In this document: piece after piece, positions 63,927-64,000 of the stretch
Layout of the letters: each line of letters begins with the position of its first letter
Position numbering within the stretch: position 1 is the first letter of the stretch
Assembly: GCF_017549005.1 (NCBI RefSeq)
Contig: NZ_JAFYYT010000037.1
Coordinates: 114,190-178,189, forward strand
Source: Ruminococcus sp.
Lineage (GTDB): Bacteria; Bacillota; Clostridia; Oscillospirales; Ruminococcaceae
Length of the DNA stretch: 64,000 nt
Direction of reading: 5' to 3'
The notes under the pieces: generated by a model
The model's input: the letters and a program-made list of their open reading frames with translations, nothing else
Databases searched by the model: none
Told to the model about the DNA's origin: nothing
Program-made: the position numbers and the translations under genes

Positions 63927-64000
63927 CTTCATCAAACTCCTTTCCTAAAACTTCCAGCTTAAATTTTTCCAAACAGGACGCCCAACGAAAACTAACGCCC

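Overview
This window looks like chromosome of a fibre-degrading gut or rumen Firmicute of the genus Ruminococcus, probably close to R. flavefaciens or R. champanellensis. Four secreted proteins end in type I dockerins (a peptidase, a PL11 lyase, a GH2 and a GH97). Linkers are Thr-rich, Shine-Dalgarno sites are strong (AGGAGG type), and promoters follow TTGNNN-N17-TATAAT. The species assignment is inference; no rRNA gene is present.

Layout. 1-6350: partial HIT protein, dockerin-bearing M23 peptidase, HMA metallochaperone, patatin-like lipase, ECF sigma factor with its membrane partner, and the biotin transporter bioY with a BirA-like operator. 6522-12903: P-type ATPase, then an aroB-aroA-aroC-DUF4364 shikimate operon on the minus strand. 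13139-13225: tRNA-Leu(CAA), followed by a vestige resembling one end of the mobile element further right. 13566-15684: two-component system. 16605-21876: a five-gene operon encoding two paralogous 2-hydroxyacyl-CoA-dehydratase/double-cubane-type proteins, their ATP-dependent activator, a NapH-like membrane polyferredoxin and a CcdA/DsbD-like membrane protein. One paralogue has lost nearly all cluster cysteines. This is the most interesting system here.

22050-32206: a roughly 10-kb mobilizable integrative element inserted at the 3' end of guaA, bounded by 13-bp direct repeats. It carries int, xis, a MobC-like gene, a repA-like ATPase, a MobV relaxase with a candidate oriT, an XRE regulator with a 34-bp-period operator, and a single-chain type IIG restriction-modification enzyme as cargo.

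32195-41560: housekeeping genes (guaA, HD hydrolase, GH13 with a DUF1653 tail, epimerase, GNAT, uvrA, methyltransferase). 41763-63828: glycan degradation (PL11 rhamnogalacturonan lyase, GH2 beta-galactosidase, GH97, GH3, GH16), interleaved with a TipAS-type MerR regulator, PhzF, a GyrI-like protein, a small alarmone synthetase, radA and lipoproteins. The PL11, GH2 and GH97 enzymes would be expected to dock onto a cellulosome and act on pectin side chains and galactosides; the GH3 and GH16 enzymes are lipoproteins kept at the cell surface. Assignments rest on motifs read by eye; no database search was run.
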